The notes under the pieces were generated by a model, which was not told where the DNA came from, did no database searches, and was given only the letters and a program-made list of their open reading frames with translations. Source: Coprinus comatus (taxonomy: Eukaryota > Basidiomycota > Agaricomycetes > Agaricales > Agaricaceae). Taken from it: 64,000 bases of DNA. How positions within the stretch are numbered: the stretch's first letter is position 1; each line of letters starts with the position of its first letter. The stretch covers positions 434,001 to 498,000 of the forward strand of contig JAWPGT010000017.1 of assembly GCA_034638255.1 (NCBI GenBank), given 5' to 3'. Both the position numbers and the translations under genes were made by a program. Shown here in pieces: positions 1 through 11,588 of the stretch.

Positions 1-514
1 AACTTCTGCCTCGAGTGTCCTCTAGTCTGATAAGAAGTTGATGGGACATTGATATCTCTTTGGTCCTACTATTGATCGGTTTTGTTGAACCTGTGCCGGG
101 CAGTGGCTTGCACACCTTTCTTCTAAAAATAAGCCGTGCCAAGTGGTTCTAGCGGTAATCATGTGCAGCTACAGCAACAACAACCTTAGTATGGGCGCAT
201 ATAGGCGCCTGTCCTTATCTTTTGATTATCGGTATATCCGTATTCCCAACTTTTACCTCGTTACGGTCCTTCTTGTTGATTTATTTCTCCCTCTTCCTTG
301 AAAAAGGGTTACATAGCCGCCGGAATATAATGACAATCGATAAAAGTTGTTGAAACCCCCCGTAAACGCAAAACACGCCCACACCGTCCTATATAAGCAC
401 CCACTCTACGCATTTACTTTTGTATACCACATTCCATCCCTGAGGTAAACCAAGACCTCCTACACCCTACCCCTCAGCATTCTAAATTATTCCCTCTGGC
501 ACGAATTTCTAACG
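1..514 (+). promoter_or_regulatory. Upstream region of orphan gene 1
   Basis: No gene is seen here. It is the presumed promoter and 5' leader of the gene starting at 515. A box reading AGTATGGGCGCATATAG lies at 188-204, a TATATAAGCACCCACTC stretch near 391-407, and a leader motif CTGAGGTAAACCAAGA at 440-455. Near-identical elements precede the paralogous gene at 3634, so they are probably functional or at least were copied with the gene. Confidence 0.5.
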
Positions 515-937
515 ATGCCGACGCCTCAAGAGCAACTTCGTAATACTATCAATAACTTCAAGTTTTCTCGAGATTTGCCTCTTGATAAAGAGGTTTTAAC
601 ACGTCGTATTAGGGAAGAAGTAAGAGCGACCTGTGATAAGGTTGCTTCTATCATATGTGATAGTATTTTGCAGGCCTTCAGAATCATTGAAGAGGATTTG
701 GGTTTGAATGATGAAAGTGTAAGCGGGGATGAAAGTGTAAGTGGGGATGGAAGTTCGGATTCTCTTGAAACTCCCACCGCGCAGCGTATTCGTCCTCCTC
801 CTACTACTACTACTCGTCCTCCTCCTTTTCTTGCTACAGCAGCACAGGCTGCACCTGTGAATGGCGCTCGTCAAACTCATGTTGAAGCACAACCAATTTC
901 TATCCTGATGCCACCCCCAAGCCCAAGCCCAAGCCCA

Positions 938-972
<35 letters not shown>

Positions 973-2692
973 AGCTAGCACTGCTCCTGTTCCTCCTGTT
1001 CCACCGACTACCCCTGCCCCTAGACGCCAACGCAGACGACCGTCACCAAATGCAACTCCAGGGTCTAGTCGTTTGAATTCGATTACTGAAGTTCCTTCTC
1101 CGAATGAAGATCAGAGCCAGCGAGCCTCACCTCCATCGATTCCTATGCAACAATCACCGAACGCGATTGCGGCTGCAGTGCCTCATGGTGCGGTTCGGCA
1201 TTCAGAAGAACCCATCCCAAATCAAACCCAAACCCAAACCCAACCTCGACAATCGATACTTACAAACCGACCGTCATATACAAATATATCTGCAGAGCCC
1301 AATGCCAATGTGAATCTTCAAACTCAAACTACTCGCCGTTTATCAGGCCCTGATCCAAGGAACCAAGGATTCGGGGTTAACTTTGGCCAATCCCACGACC
1401 CGCTAGTGGCTGCTCGGGCTGCTGATGCTCCCCGTCCTGCCACTGCCACTTCAGGCAACTACACACCGTTCCAAACCCGACGAGCATCTTTCCACGCCTC
1501 CGTACCACCAGAAAATGTGAATCCTCCAATACCACTAAATGGGTTGTCCCGGGTTTCTGATGGCGTCTGGCAAGAACCTGTGTACCTTTCGCCTCGTTCT
1601 TATGGACCAGCGAGTAGGCCCGACATTCTTTATACTAGAGCACCGGTCGTACCTTTCCGTGAACTACCACCAAACTTGAAGTATGTTGGGAATGGGTTTT
1701 GGAAAGATCCGGCTTATTTTCCACCTGCTCCTCTGTATAACGGCGAATATACGGGTTATCCGTCATATCAACCACAACCTAATATGTATACTCCAGCTGT
1801 GATGGGTAGCCCTTCTCGGCCACCATCTTTGTTTAATCATTCTCGACCACACTCCACTCGCAGTCAATATCAACCATTGCCATACAGTCAGTATATGGCT
1901 TCACCTTGGGGAGTAGCGACGAACACACCCTATCAAACGCCTGGAGAAGGACCTGGGTTATATACATCCAGTACGCAATCTCAACTTTATTATGGAACAG
2001 AAGTTCTTCAACTACCAATGCCTGATATAGGTCAATTCAATTCCGAAAATCCTAACTCTATAACCTTGCCACCATTTCAGGACCTTGTATCAACAAGACT
2101 TGCTAAACCCCCTCCATATCCTACTAATACGGGAAACCTTGATCTGGATACTCTCATTAGATTGCATACTGAGGTGGTTAATTTTCTGATAGAGTGTGTG
2201 TCTGCTATAGAACAAAACCATTTGGTACGTTGGTTAATCCCCTGTTCTATTCAAGTGTTTTCGTCCGCAATGACATTAACTTCATTTTTCGATTTTTTTT
2301 TAGAGATCTAATTCGAGGAATCAGTTGTGTTTGCTACTCGAACGGATGCATGGGACTCTCTTGCAACCCAATGCCCAAGCTACAGGTTTCTATAGTCTCT
2401 TTCCGGAACTTTGTGGACATTATATCGAATTGTTGAAACGTTTTGTAAAGTGAGAACATCACATCGTATTCGGTTTTGAAGGACTTACCATACTAATCAT
2501 TTGACATACCACTTGTTATTGTGCAGACGATTTACGGACACGATTAGAATAGCATCAAAATCTAATAAACACAATAGGACACCGGAACACGTGGAAAATC
2601 AGCGTAACTTCGATCAATATCGTATGGCGTTGATTCCTAAATTTACCCGTTGGTGTGAAGAGTTGGAGGGGTTTGTTGGTAGACCAACATAG
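515..2692 (+). CDS. Orphan proline/glutamine/serine-rich protein with helical C-terminal domain (pair 1, gene 1)
   Basis: I do not recognise a named family. A three-exon model, join(515..2224, 2304..2449, 2527..2692), gives about 673 aa with introns in phase 0 and phase 2. Residues 1-65 look helical. Residues about 75-480 are disordered and rich in P, S, Q, N and T, with short tandem repeats such as NQNQNQ and TQTQTQ. The last about 150 residues form a hydrophobic helical domain ending near a WCEELEG motif. That C-terminal domain, both intron positions and both phases match the next gene at 3634, so the two are tandem paralogs. The promoter is shared too. An architecture of variable disordered arm plus conserved helical domain could suit an adaptor or scaffold, but that is inference. 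Confidence 0.75.
938..971 (+). repeat. AACCAG hexanucleotide repeat inside coding sequence
   Basis: A tandem AACCAG run follows a short CCCAAG run and encodes alternating Asn-Gln. The unit is six bases, so length changes keep the frame. It is a likely site of length polymorphism in the disordered arm of the protein. Confidence 0.75.
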
Positions 2693-3633
2693 GGGTCTTT
2701 GCCTGCATAATATGTACTTGTATTATTCGTTTTTTTTTTCTTCTTAAAATTGATTCCAACTTGTTATATTCAATAATAATGTGATGATCTTCATGAACAT
2801 GAACATGATTTCCCCGTAAGGTGTACGTTTGTGTTGGGGGTGTACATATAGCAACTCAGAATTAGATCATGTTTCGTCAGATAATTTTGGAAAATAAAAA
2901 TATCTCATCAGAGTAATATCTGATAATAATATGTGCACAGTCAGTCAGATCATGTTAGTGGTATCCGCATGGGAAGGTGTAACATTTGCACAGTATGTTT
3001 CAGGACCATACAACGAAGCATACATACTTACTACCTTACTATACATTGTTATTGTTTTTCTTACATACTTTCTAGAATGACGTCGGACATTTGACGCCTT
3101 CAAATTGATCCGCAGATGCTATGTTTAGAACTTTTGTCCCCAAAAAGGTCGTTTATAACCGCTTCTATGGATTCCCATCTACCTTCACACATTTCGACTT
3201 TTGAACACTGCAATTCTATTGTACTAACTTAAGATCATCGCCTCTTCTATGGTGCTACATGTTTCATAGTCAGTCAGCCCGAGAACAAGAAGAATCAAAT
3301 ATACCATCATCTTGTGTGGCACCATGTTCGGGTGGCTGGGGTGGCCACCTTGAGATTATTGTCACAGGAGATTACGAACAGTATGGGCGCGTATAGATAG
3401 ATGTTGATCATCAGAACCACACAATCTCATTTATTTTCCTCTGACTTTGCCCCGTTATGATATAAAGATGGTATATAGTTTCCATGGCGACAACATTTAG
3501 AACAATAAGAGTGTGGTATGTGGACCACCTATATTATATATAGCACTCACATCTACAGTGTACGCCCTTCCATCTACATCCTGCGGTAAACCAACAGAAA
3601 TTACTTGAGAATTCTTCCGTCATTCCTACCTCA
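2693..3633 (+). promoter_or_regulatory. Intergenic region and promoter of pair 1 gene 2
   Basis: No coding potential is seen. The 3' part carries AGTATGGGCGCGTATAG at 3380-3396, a TATATATAGCACTCACATC stretch near 3533-3551 and CTGCGGTAAACCAACA at 3581-3596. All three match elements in the same order upstream of the gene at 515. Confidence 0.5.
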
Positions 3634-5252
3634 ATGCCTAAGCAAGCATCTAGTTCGCGGCATCCGAATTCCAGATCACGGCCACAAAATATTTCGGGAG
3701 TAGATTTACGTGCGACCGCCGGCCAGAGAATACCGATTTATGCGCCAAACCCTCATCTGAGTCAAACTTCAGCCACCCCTGGGGCGTCAAACCATCCCCC
3801 ACCAAGTCATACCACACGTTATGCAAGCGCTACCCCTACCACTCATGATAGGAAAGGAAAGGCACGAGCTACTGAGGGAAATGATACGCGGAAATATCAT
3901 AATACACCTCTTGTTGATTCAAGGTCTCTTCCGAACAACAGCGATAAAAAGGGGAAAGCACGAGCTCACGTATCGAGCGAAACTTCTGATTCGCGACAAA
4001 CCACACCACTTGGATATTCCATTGCTCCTCCTTTAAACGATGAAAAGGGTAAAGCACGAGCTGTCCCAGAAAGTGAATCATCAAGGCAATCAACACCTCT
4101 GAGCCATTCAAGCATCACCCATCCACCGAATGTTAGACAAGGAACACCAAGCTCGGCACATCGGGAGAGAATAAGCACGACACCCCGTTCGACTCCACCT
4201 ATGGCAAACGATGGTAGAGATTCATTACCTAACAGCCGGCGTCGATCTCCTTGCTCAGAGTCACCTTCAACCGTGGTAACACAACCTATACCAAGGCCAA
4301 CTACTAGTATTCCATCAATAGTTCTCAAGCGGTACCTCCTGTAAATGTAACACCAACTTCAAGACAATCTTCAGCGTCCAGAAGCCATCGCGGTTCCCCA
4401 CCTGCGGGTTCAACAGGACCAGCTTCAAGTTCTAGTGATCGAAGTCATCATGTACGATTTGGGGAGCCATTGGTTGCTTCAATAGGTCCTATCAATGGAG
4501 TCCCATCCAACGCAAGGCCAGCTTCAAGTTCTCGTGATCGAACTCATCATGTGCGATTTAGGGAGCCACTGGTTGCTATTGCTACTCCAAACGCTGCTGC
4601 TGCTGCTACTGCTGGCACTGTTCCTTCTGTTCATGTCCCTACTACTGCTGCTTCTACTTCTTCTACTTCTGCTTCTGCTTCTGCTCCTACTGCTGCTCCT
4701 ACTGGTCCTAATCGACAGTCCCCCGCATCCTGGACAGAAAACTATGATAATAACAGAAGGTTTCATGAATGTCAACCTACTCATCTCTCCAGTTGGTACG
4801 CTGTCGTTCGTTTCTGGACTGAGAAATTCTTGCAAGAAGTAGCACAAAAGCATCTTGTAAGTATATTAACTCTCTCGAACCTTACAAAACTATCTTACTC
4901 GTTGATGTTTTCTAGACATCCCGTCCACACGAACAATTCCTCTCAAGTTTACAACGATTACACCATTTACTACTAGAACCAAGAGCTAGGGATTTTGCAA
5001 ATTATTCCACAAGTCGAAGTAGACGCTATACTGAAGTACTATATAACCTCAGAGGGTGAGTTTTTTTTTTAATACTATGTCGATGCTTAGTTTACTGAAT
5101 GAGGTATTGATTTTTTCAGTCAAATGATGACTATGTCTACAGAGTTATATAGTCTTTTATACAATACTAATGTTGCTGGATTTGCACCTTTACATGCAGA
5201 GGCGATACCTCGAGTAATGCAGTGGTGTGAATCCTTGGAGAGTGTTTTATGA
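3634..5252 (+). CDS. Orphan Ser/Thr/Pro-rich protein with helical C-terminal domain (pair 1, gene 2), frame change inside exon 1
   Basis: This is the paralog of the gene at 515. Exon 1 begins at 3634; introns lie at 4857-4915 (phase 0) and 5056-5119 (phase 2), matching gene 1. The end at 5252 gives a C-terminus with the motif MQWCESLES, parallel to FTRWCEELE in gene 1. The N-terminal arm has three KGKARA motifs about 38 residues apart and a duplicated segment around HHVRF-EPLVA. The frame starting at 3634 stops at 4344, while the frame carrying the rest is open only from 4308. No well-formed intron of the right length joins them. Either a one-base loss lies between 4308 and 4344, or an intron with a poor donor (for example 4260-4321) is used. 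The gene may be intact or a recent pseudogene. Confidence 0.65.
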
Positions 5253-5613
5253 AGAGTGACGATCCGGACCGGTTGCAGCGTTTTTCGTTCGATGTTTATT
5301 TATTTTTTTCGGTTTCGTTTTCTTCTATGTACATATTTCTTAACTTAATTACGAGAATGATTAATCAATGAGTTCCATGTTTATTTAACGATTGTACAGA
5401 TGAATATTTAAAATGGTACTTTTACGATTTATTGTTAAAATCTTGGGGGAGAACATGCATCTTCAACTTCAAGCTTTCAGATTTTCAAGTATTGCCACCC
5501 AGTCACATTAACCTATCATCATGTCACATCACTAACTTGCCATAATTTTTTCCCAGTGTTATTCTCAATACATATCCCAAAACACTATAAATTTTACAAA
5601 AAATCAGTATCAT
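5253..5613. other. Intergenic, convergent 3' ends
   Basis: AT-rich spacer between the convergent ends of the pair 1 gene and the pseudouridine synthase gene. Nothing further is seen. Confidence 0.5.
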
Positions 5614-7933
5614 CTAAGAACGATCCCATTCATATCCTTCTGCAGCCCACTCTGGCATTTCCGTTGAAAATGCACCCAAACTAGTCGTATATTTCAACGC
5701 ATGCAAGAAAATATACAACTTCTCCGGTTTAGGATCGGGATGAAGAGGTAAATAACATTCCGGACAATAAATGTTATCTGATTTCACAATAGTGTTAATA
5801 TCGGGTAACGGTTCCATTGCCGAAATCTTTTCTAAGGCTTCTTCAGTGGTAAGTTGTGCTGGTGGAGAAGGAAGTTGTTCAACAGCAACACTACCATCAT
5901 CATCGGGGGTTATAAGCGTGGATGTTGGTGCTTCGGTGGCTATAGATGGAGATGGGGTTGACGCCACTGTTGATCCCAACGTGGTGTTTGGTGATGGTGA
6001 TTCCCCTTCGGTTGTCGATGACCTGACCTTTTTCTTCGTAGTGAATTCACCATTTCCACCCCGTTTTCTACGGTTTTGTGGCGGTGGTGGTTTGATTATT
6101 AAGTTAGTTGGTGATAGAGCTCCTTTGGCCCGGAAGATAACGTCTCTCCATCTACTCCAATCCTCGTCTTCATCTTTCATATTACGCAACCGTGTGATGA
6201 CTTCAACAGCCTCCTTCGATAAAGGAACTGGTGATCCCATACCGATATCTTGACCCGTCTCACGAGGTAGTAGCTTTGGCTTACTTGGAGCTTCGTCGCA
6301 TGCGGAGGCATCGGCTTTGGTGCTGGAGTCAATATCTTTGTGAAGTGTTTCGGGATTACCCTGTCCTTCGACATGACTTTGTAGATGTTTAGGTGGTGCA
6401 GGGGCAGATCTTTCTTCACTTGGGACAGTATCTATACCGCCTTTCCCGACATCGTCTCCCTACAAAAATAGATATCAGATTTAGGCTATGCCAACACTTA
6501 TGCAGACAGAAAGATACATACCCAAATACGCTTTTCTGAGTAAATGGGATCATTGGCAATGGGGTGACCTAGGAACTGGAGATGTACGCGAATTTGATGT
6601 GCTGTTGTTCATAAAGTTAATTCCGGAGAATAGGATTTGTGTAGCAATAAGTCACTTACAGCGCCCAGTCATTGGCCGGCCTGTAGATATAGTTAGTTTT
6701 CCATGGTTTGGAGATACCGGAAACGAAGAAATACTCACAACGTACTACGCTAGTATCGGTATTAGCGTCATACCGAATTATGTTGAAGATGGTTTTTGCT
6801 GGCTGTGCGACAGATGTCAGAATGATGTATCCACAAAAATGATATCATATTACCTTTCCTTCCGGATGAACAATGTTCAAGCCCATTTGTCGATCAACAG
6901 TCAGAAGCGGTTCCTCGCATACTACTTCCTCTCTGAAACAGATTTGTAAGATATGGGATGACGAATCAGGGAAATAGTATTCACTCTGGGAAATGCCCTT
7001 TGCAACGGGTAACATATTCCTTTCGGACAGTTCCTGCTATAAATTCTGCAGTCATTGCCCTTGCGCAATCCGCAGATAAAGGTATTATCATGAGCCCAGA
7101 AGTCAGACGATCTAGTCTGTTAACAGCTGCATATAACAATCTCAGTTTTACACTTTCCGAGAAACAAGGGGAAAACTTACGGTAAGCTTTCTTGTATCCA
7201 AAATCATTCACGAGGATCTCAATCAAGGTGTTCCTGTAATATCTTCCGGAAGCATGTACAGGCTGTAAATTTCCCCAATTAGAGTTAAGCTGGTTTGGGG
7301 CGGAAAGTGTAACGAACGAACGATGCTGCCCGGTTTATCAACTACAATGAATTCGCGTTCAAAGTCCTCAAATAGAACTTTGACCGGCGTAGAAGTTACT
7401 GGAGGTTCATGACGATGTACCACGTTTCTTTTGAAGATGTCAGTCGGTAATCAAAGAAATAAGATGTTAGTTTACTGACTCTATCCGATCACCGTCTCTA
7501 AGGATAGTGTCTGGTTGGGCGATTTTTCCATTAACAGTCGTCACTCCAGATTCTAATGCATAGCGCTATGATTGCTTCCTTGAATTATTAATCCCTTCTG
7601 TGGAAACTTGGAACATACATAGTATTCCATGGATCTATCACGAAACTCTGTTGAAACCACTTCAAGCAATTCGCGTCCGAGCCAGCGCATCTTTGCCATC
7701 GTAGTATAAGGATACCAATAAGGAGGTATTTTCTTCAGTCCAGGATGTGTTATTTGCCCTTGGTTTGCAACAGTAGTCGCCTTCGAGTCTTCAGCCATGG
7801 TGGATTGTATGAGCCTAGCGATATTCTGTTGGAATTGATCTTGAGGAGAAAGTGGGATAAGAGGAATGTGGTGTCTTGCGGTTGTAGACCGTTTCAATTT
7901 GGTAAGGATATTCGTGTTGGGCGACAGACTCAT
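5614..7933 (-). CDS. RluA-family RNA pseudouridine synthase, RIB2/PUS9-like
   Basis: Enzymes of this family isomerise uridine to pseudouridine in tRNA or other RNA. Ten exons can be read. Exon 1 (7933-7619) holds the fungal motif [15 protein letters not shown] and [11 protein letters not shown]. It is followed by an S4-like stretch ([10 protein letters not shown]), [24 protein letters not shown], the catalytic segment [11 protein letters not shown] whose Asp is the expected nucleophile, and [18 protein letters not shown] with NDPIY. The first intron is 7566-7618. The second, 7428-7479, uses a GTCAGT donor. A basic, disordered extension of about 200 aa with a [10 protein letters not shown] motif precedes the stop at 5614. 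In yeast RIB2 the synthase domain is fused to a deaminase; no deaminase domain is seen here, so PUS9/PUS8-type is equally likely. An internal Met at 7798 could give a shorter form. Confidence 0.88.
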
Positions 7934-8546
7934 GCACGAGTTGACAACCCTGCCAGTTGGAAGGAGAGGAAAATATAAAGTCTCGTGATCAAATTATATA
8001 TCTGCCGGCTTGGCAGATCTACTCTTGGACTTGGGAGCTTGACTCGTAACTCGTACCTGCTCTGAGAGTCTAAGAATCGACTATGATCTAAAACCCAAAA
8101 ACTATTGGCGCCAAAATAAATAAATTTATCAATGATTAAATAGGTATTACACTATGATTATTAATAGAGATAAATGTTAAATTTAAACCGACATCATTTT
8201 GAAATATCGGCGTCATAGTAGCTGTCCCAATATGAACGCCACAGCATTCAGTTCCTCCAGCATGATATCATGCCATCGCTGGTGTGACCCCAGTGGTTTT
8301 TCATAATAATGATATGAGGTCAGTAATCGTTGTATAGTTTCTAATCTCCTTTATTAAAATCAGCAATGCATTCCAACTAATAATGATGGTAATAAACAGT
8401 CCTCACATATTAATGCCTTCTAGTTGTTGGATACAAAGTCTGTCATGGAGGTGAGGTATATTTTTCCAGCAGCCAGAAAACAGTAAGTCCTTCACGAAAT
8501 CCAAGCACATCACAAGATTCTCTACACCTTTATCTTGCTAGAATCA
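7934..8546. other. Intergenic
   Basis: AT-rich non-coding sequence containing the presumed promoter of the pseudouridine synthase gene. No ORF with family resemblance or repeat is seen. Confidence 0.4.
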
Positions 8547-9272
8547 CTATTGCTTTAGACTCAACCCAGAAACCGATGAGGTATTTTCACGTACAGGGAC
8601 ACTTTGTATTAATTGTAGACAGTACATGACCCAATAGATAGCAGCATTGTACAAGTACTCAAGAGTGCTGTGCTTCATGTTTTCATCCGGTTGAACAAGT
8701 CTCACTCGTTTAGGTTTGCGCGGTTGTGGACTATAATATGGACAGGGGGGCGACCTTGGACTGGGGGGAGCATGGTATAGTGGTTTGCCAGTAGTAGGGG
8801 TGGAGGTATTGTGACGAACTTGATATCGTTTTGTTCGTTTTGAAAAAGTTGGTGACTGAAGCACTGATTTAGGTTTGGGCTCAATACTCCGAATTTGTTC
8901 GAAATAGTGACGTAAAGACATGTTCTCCTTAGTGGTTAGGGGTTGAAAAGGGTGAGCTTGAGAGATTCTTTCACATTCGATCTTGATACTTGGTTCATAC
9001 GTCCTGTAGACATTGTGGCCAAGAGTCTGAGCGACTTTTCCAAAGGCACCCTTAACTCCATCCAGTTGGGATTGTACTGAAGAGGTGGGAAAGATTTGGT
9101 GAATGTTTTGTAGCATTGTGCTTATCACTCGAGTTGGAGGAATGGGAATAGTATGGATATGATTACTCAGGTTAGGGCCGAATTTATTGCTTTTCTGTTG
9201 AACTGAAGATGGAATATATAGAAAAAAAAGCCCCATTGGTCGGTTGCCTGTGATACAAGTCATACAAGTCAT
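8547..9272 (-). CDS. Orphan basic, proline-rich protein
   Basis: The open frame is 241 codons if the first Met is used. The first about 50 residues look unlike coding sequence, so a start at the internal Met near 9114 (MLQNIHQIF) is preferred and gives about 189 aa. The middle is rich in K, R, P, S and T, with a PSPRSPPCP segment. A more hydrophobic stretch (YNAAIYWVMYCLQLIQ) lies near the C-terminus and could be an amphipathic helix or membrane anchor. No family is recognised. It sits between the synthase gene and tandem pair 2, in an area of orphan genes. Confidence 0.4.
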   Translation of the reverse strand: MTCMTCITGNRPMGLFFLYIPSSVQQKSNKFGPNLSNHIHTIPIPPTRVISTMLQNIHQIFPTSSVQSQLDGVKGAFGKVAQTLGHNVYRTYEPSIKIECERISQAHPFQPLTTKENMSLRHYFEQIRSIEPKPKSVLQSPTFSKRTKRYQVRHNTSTPTTGKPLYHAPPSPRSPPCPYYSPQPRKPKRVRLVQPDENMKHSTLEYLYNAAIYWVMYCLQLIQSVPVRENTSSVSGLSLKQ

Positions 9273-9858
9273 TGTACTCGACAGTTTCCGTCATCTGATT
9301 TCTTTGTAAAAACAAAAAGAGCAGTTGTGGCACATGGCTGACTTGCTTATCTCCCAATTTGGTATAATTGTAAAACATGCATCAACAGGCGCCCAGTGAC
9401 CCACACAAAGAGCCTCGAGGTTCTAAGGTGATTGATAAGTAACTTTGAGTTACACCTTAACTCAATGGGACTCAACACGCAGTATCCAGTGTCCTGTTCC
9501 TATCGTGCTTTGACAAGCTCACTACTCCGTGATTAGCCTTCTAGCTATGATGTTTTTTTGGATAACCGACACTGAGTACTGAGCCTCAAAAGGGGAATAT
9601 AACAACCGGCCCCAGCCGAGGACTTCACATCACAATTGGTATAACACTTGTTATTATACTCTGATGATACTCGTAGACAAGTTGACAATGATATGATAGC
9701 CCTATGCGGCCATCAGCTTCTCTCCGCTACAAGATCATATATGTAACAACGCAATTTGTAAACAAAAGAGAGTACAAAGAAGTGGCTTCTTCAATACCCA
9801 TATATAATGAAACCAAACACTAAGTTCGTCACTCAAACCAATACCTCTCCGCTCAATA
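9273..9858 (+). promoter_or_regulatory. Promoter region of pair 2 gene A
   Basis: Non-coding. It contains CTCTCCGCTACAAGATCATA around 9720-9739 and TGTAAACAAAAGAGAGTACA starting at 9757, about 100 bp before the ATG. Both recur at the same spacing before gene B. GTAAACA is the known core recognised by forkhead transcription factors; use by such a factor is inference. Confidence 0.5.
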
Positions 9859-10934
9859 ATGCTCTGTCACAGACTGTTAAAACGATTCAAAGCTGTTCTT
9901 CATAGACTCCAAAGGACCTGTTCACCTCAGGCTCGGCGAGAAGCATCTAATGCTCCGGTATTCATGGGACAACAGTTACCTGACCTAATGATCGATGAAA
10001 ATTTTGGACCTGCCATTTCACTGCCTATTAATATGGCACCAGAACCATTCTTATTACCCGCATCAACTAGAAAGAATATGTCACGCAAACTCGTTACTCA
10101 CAATCTGGATCCCATGTCACCCAACTTGCCATTTTTTGAATCACGAGGAACCAATAACCATCCATGGTCACATCAAGTTCAAGAAGTATATCATAATGCT
10201 CCAGTTTCCCATTATATGCCATGTTCATGGAACCGGGGACGTGCCGATGTGACCCCATCTCCGCTACATACTACTATAGATCCATTCCATCCGCCGGTTA
10301 GAAGAAACACAGACAGCCTTGTTGTTCATCCTGCATCTTCCACAAGATCCAGTTTAGCCAGTGTTATGGAAGAAGAAGAAAATATCCCAGTACTAATTAA
10401 TATTGAAAGAACAACACCGGCACTGTCCCCACCCCTCTCACGACACATCCGGAGGAAAAGTGTACCCAAATATGCTACTGCGGATTCTAATTCTTCGAGT
10501 AATATGACAAGAACTCCCACTGCTAGTAGTAGCATGACTACCCGGACTCCTAACACCAGCATTAGTATCATCACAACTGAAGATGGAAATAGTTCCAGAA
10601 ATGGGGATCACTCAGACTACCAGAAGGTGATTAGATGAAGTCCATTTCTTTCTAAAATCACTAAATATAAGTGCACATATCATAGCGTAAAACCAAACAA
10701 GTTGAATTTGACAGCCTGTATGACAACTTGAATTTGGCTTTTAACAACATGTTGGAGTACTTCAAGCAATTAGAAGTGCGACAGCGAGAATTGCACGATG
10801 CATTCACTCAGAATACCAATAACCACCAATCACCTGTGCCTGTACATCCTTCAAAGGGTGCAGAGCCAGCTCTGAGAATCAGGAACAAGGGGGAACGGGT
10901 AAGAATCAGGCACCTTCTGACCCGCAGTGTATGA
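9859..10934 (+). CDS. Orphan basic Ser/Thr-rich protein (pair 2, gene A)
   Basis: No named family is recognised. The model join(9859..10626, 10686..10934) gives 338 aa, with a 59-nt phase-0 intron (donor GTGATT, branch CACTAAAT, acceptor CATAG). The N-terminus is a basic amphipathic helix (LLKRFKAVLHRLQRT). Two PEPF/DPF-type segments follow, then ASSTRSSLASVMEEEE, a long Ser/Thr-rich region, and after the intron a helical segment (LYDNLNLAFNNMLEYFKQLE) that may form a coiled coil. Each of these blocks has a counterpart in the same order in the gene at 11589, so the genes are tandem paralogs. Confidence 0.7.
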
Positions 10935-11588
10935 TGATTTCAATTGTACTACTATGATCTGCCATGTGTTCAAGGACCCACACGAGCCCACACGATTGAG
11001 GGAAAACATGCCTTCAAAACAAATCAATTTCATGAATCACGACAATCATGACGGATCCATTTACTATTAACTTCTGTAGATTACTGTAACTAAGTACGAA
11101 TATAGTACCTTATGTTTACTACCAATGACCATATATTTATTTTATCTGTTTTATATATATCAACATTAAATAATGTCGGCGGCCGGCTCCCCACTGTCCT
11201 TCAACTTCATTGAGCTTTGATAGCATGAACCGCTTTTTCTAACAATTCGCGTAATACGGCATAAACGTAAGAATTGTGACGGATTTGAGTACTGAGTGAA
11301 GGAATACAATAACTTGGCATAGCTGGTCCCTCGCCGAACATCTACATCAAAATCGCACAGCACCAACATTACACTTACACTTACTCATACTGTAACCTGT
11401 AGACAACAATTGGTGCATATGGTAACCCTGTGCACCCATCACGTTCTCTTCACTGCAAGATATTATATGCGCACACTTGACACTATGATTGTAAACAAAA
11501 GAAAGTACAAAGCGGCTTGACAATCCCCCTAGATAATTTAAGAAAACGAGTACAAACCAATATCAATCTCTCTCTCTCTCTCTCGCTA
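10935..11588 (+). promoter_or_regulatory. Intergenic region and promoter of pair 2 gene B
   Basis: No convincing ORF. It carries CTCTTCACTGCAAGATATTA near 11447-11466 and TGTAAACAAAAGAAAGTACA from 11490, 99 bp before the start of gene B. These mirror the gene A promoter. A CT dinucleotide run at about 11567-11584 lies just before the ATG. Confidence 0.5.

Noticed and set aside
596..1030. Minus-strand frame with alternating VLVL and WAWAWG runs
   Set aside because: It is the reverse complement of the Asn-Gln and Pro-Ser coding repeats of the gene at 515.
5771..6253. Plus-strand 160-codon frame
   Set aside because: Shadow of the Pro/Ser-rich C-terminal extension of the pseudouridine synthase, which is continuous with conserved exons on the other strand.
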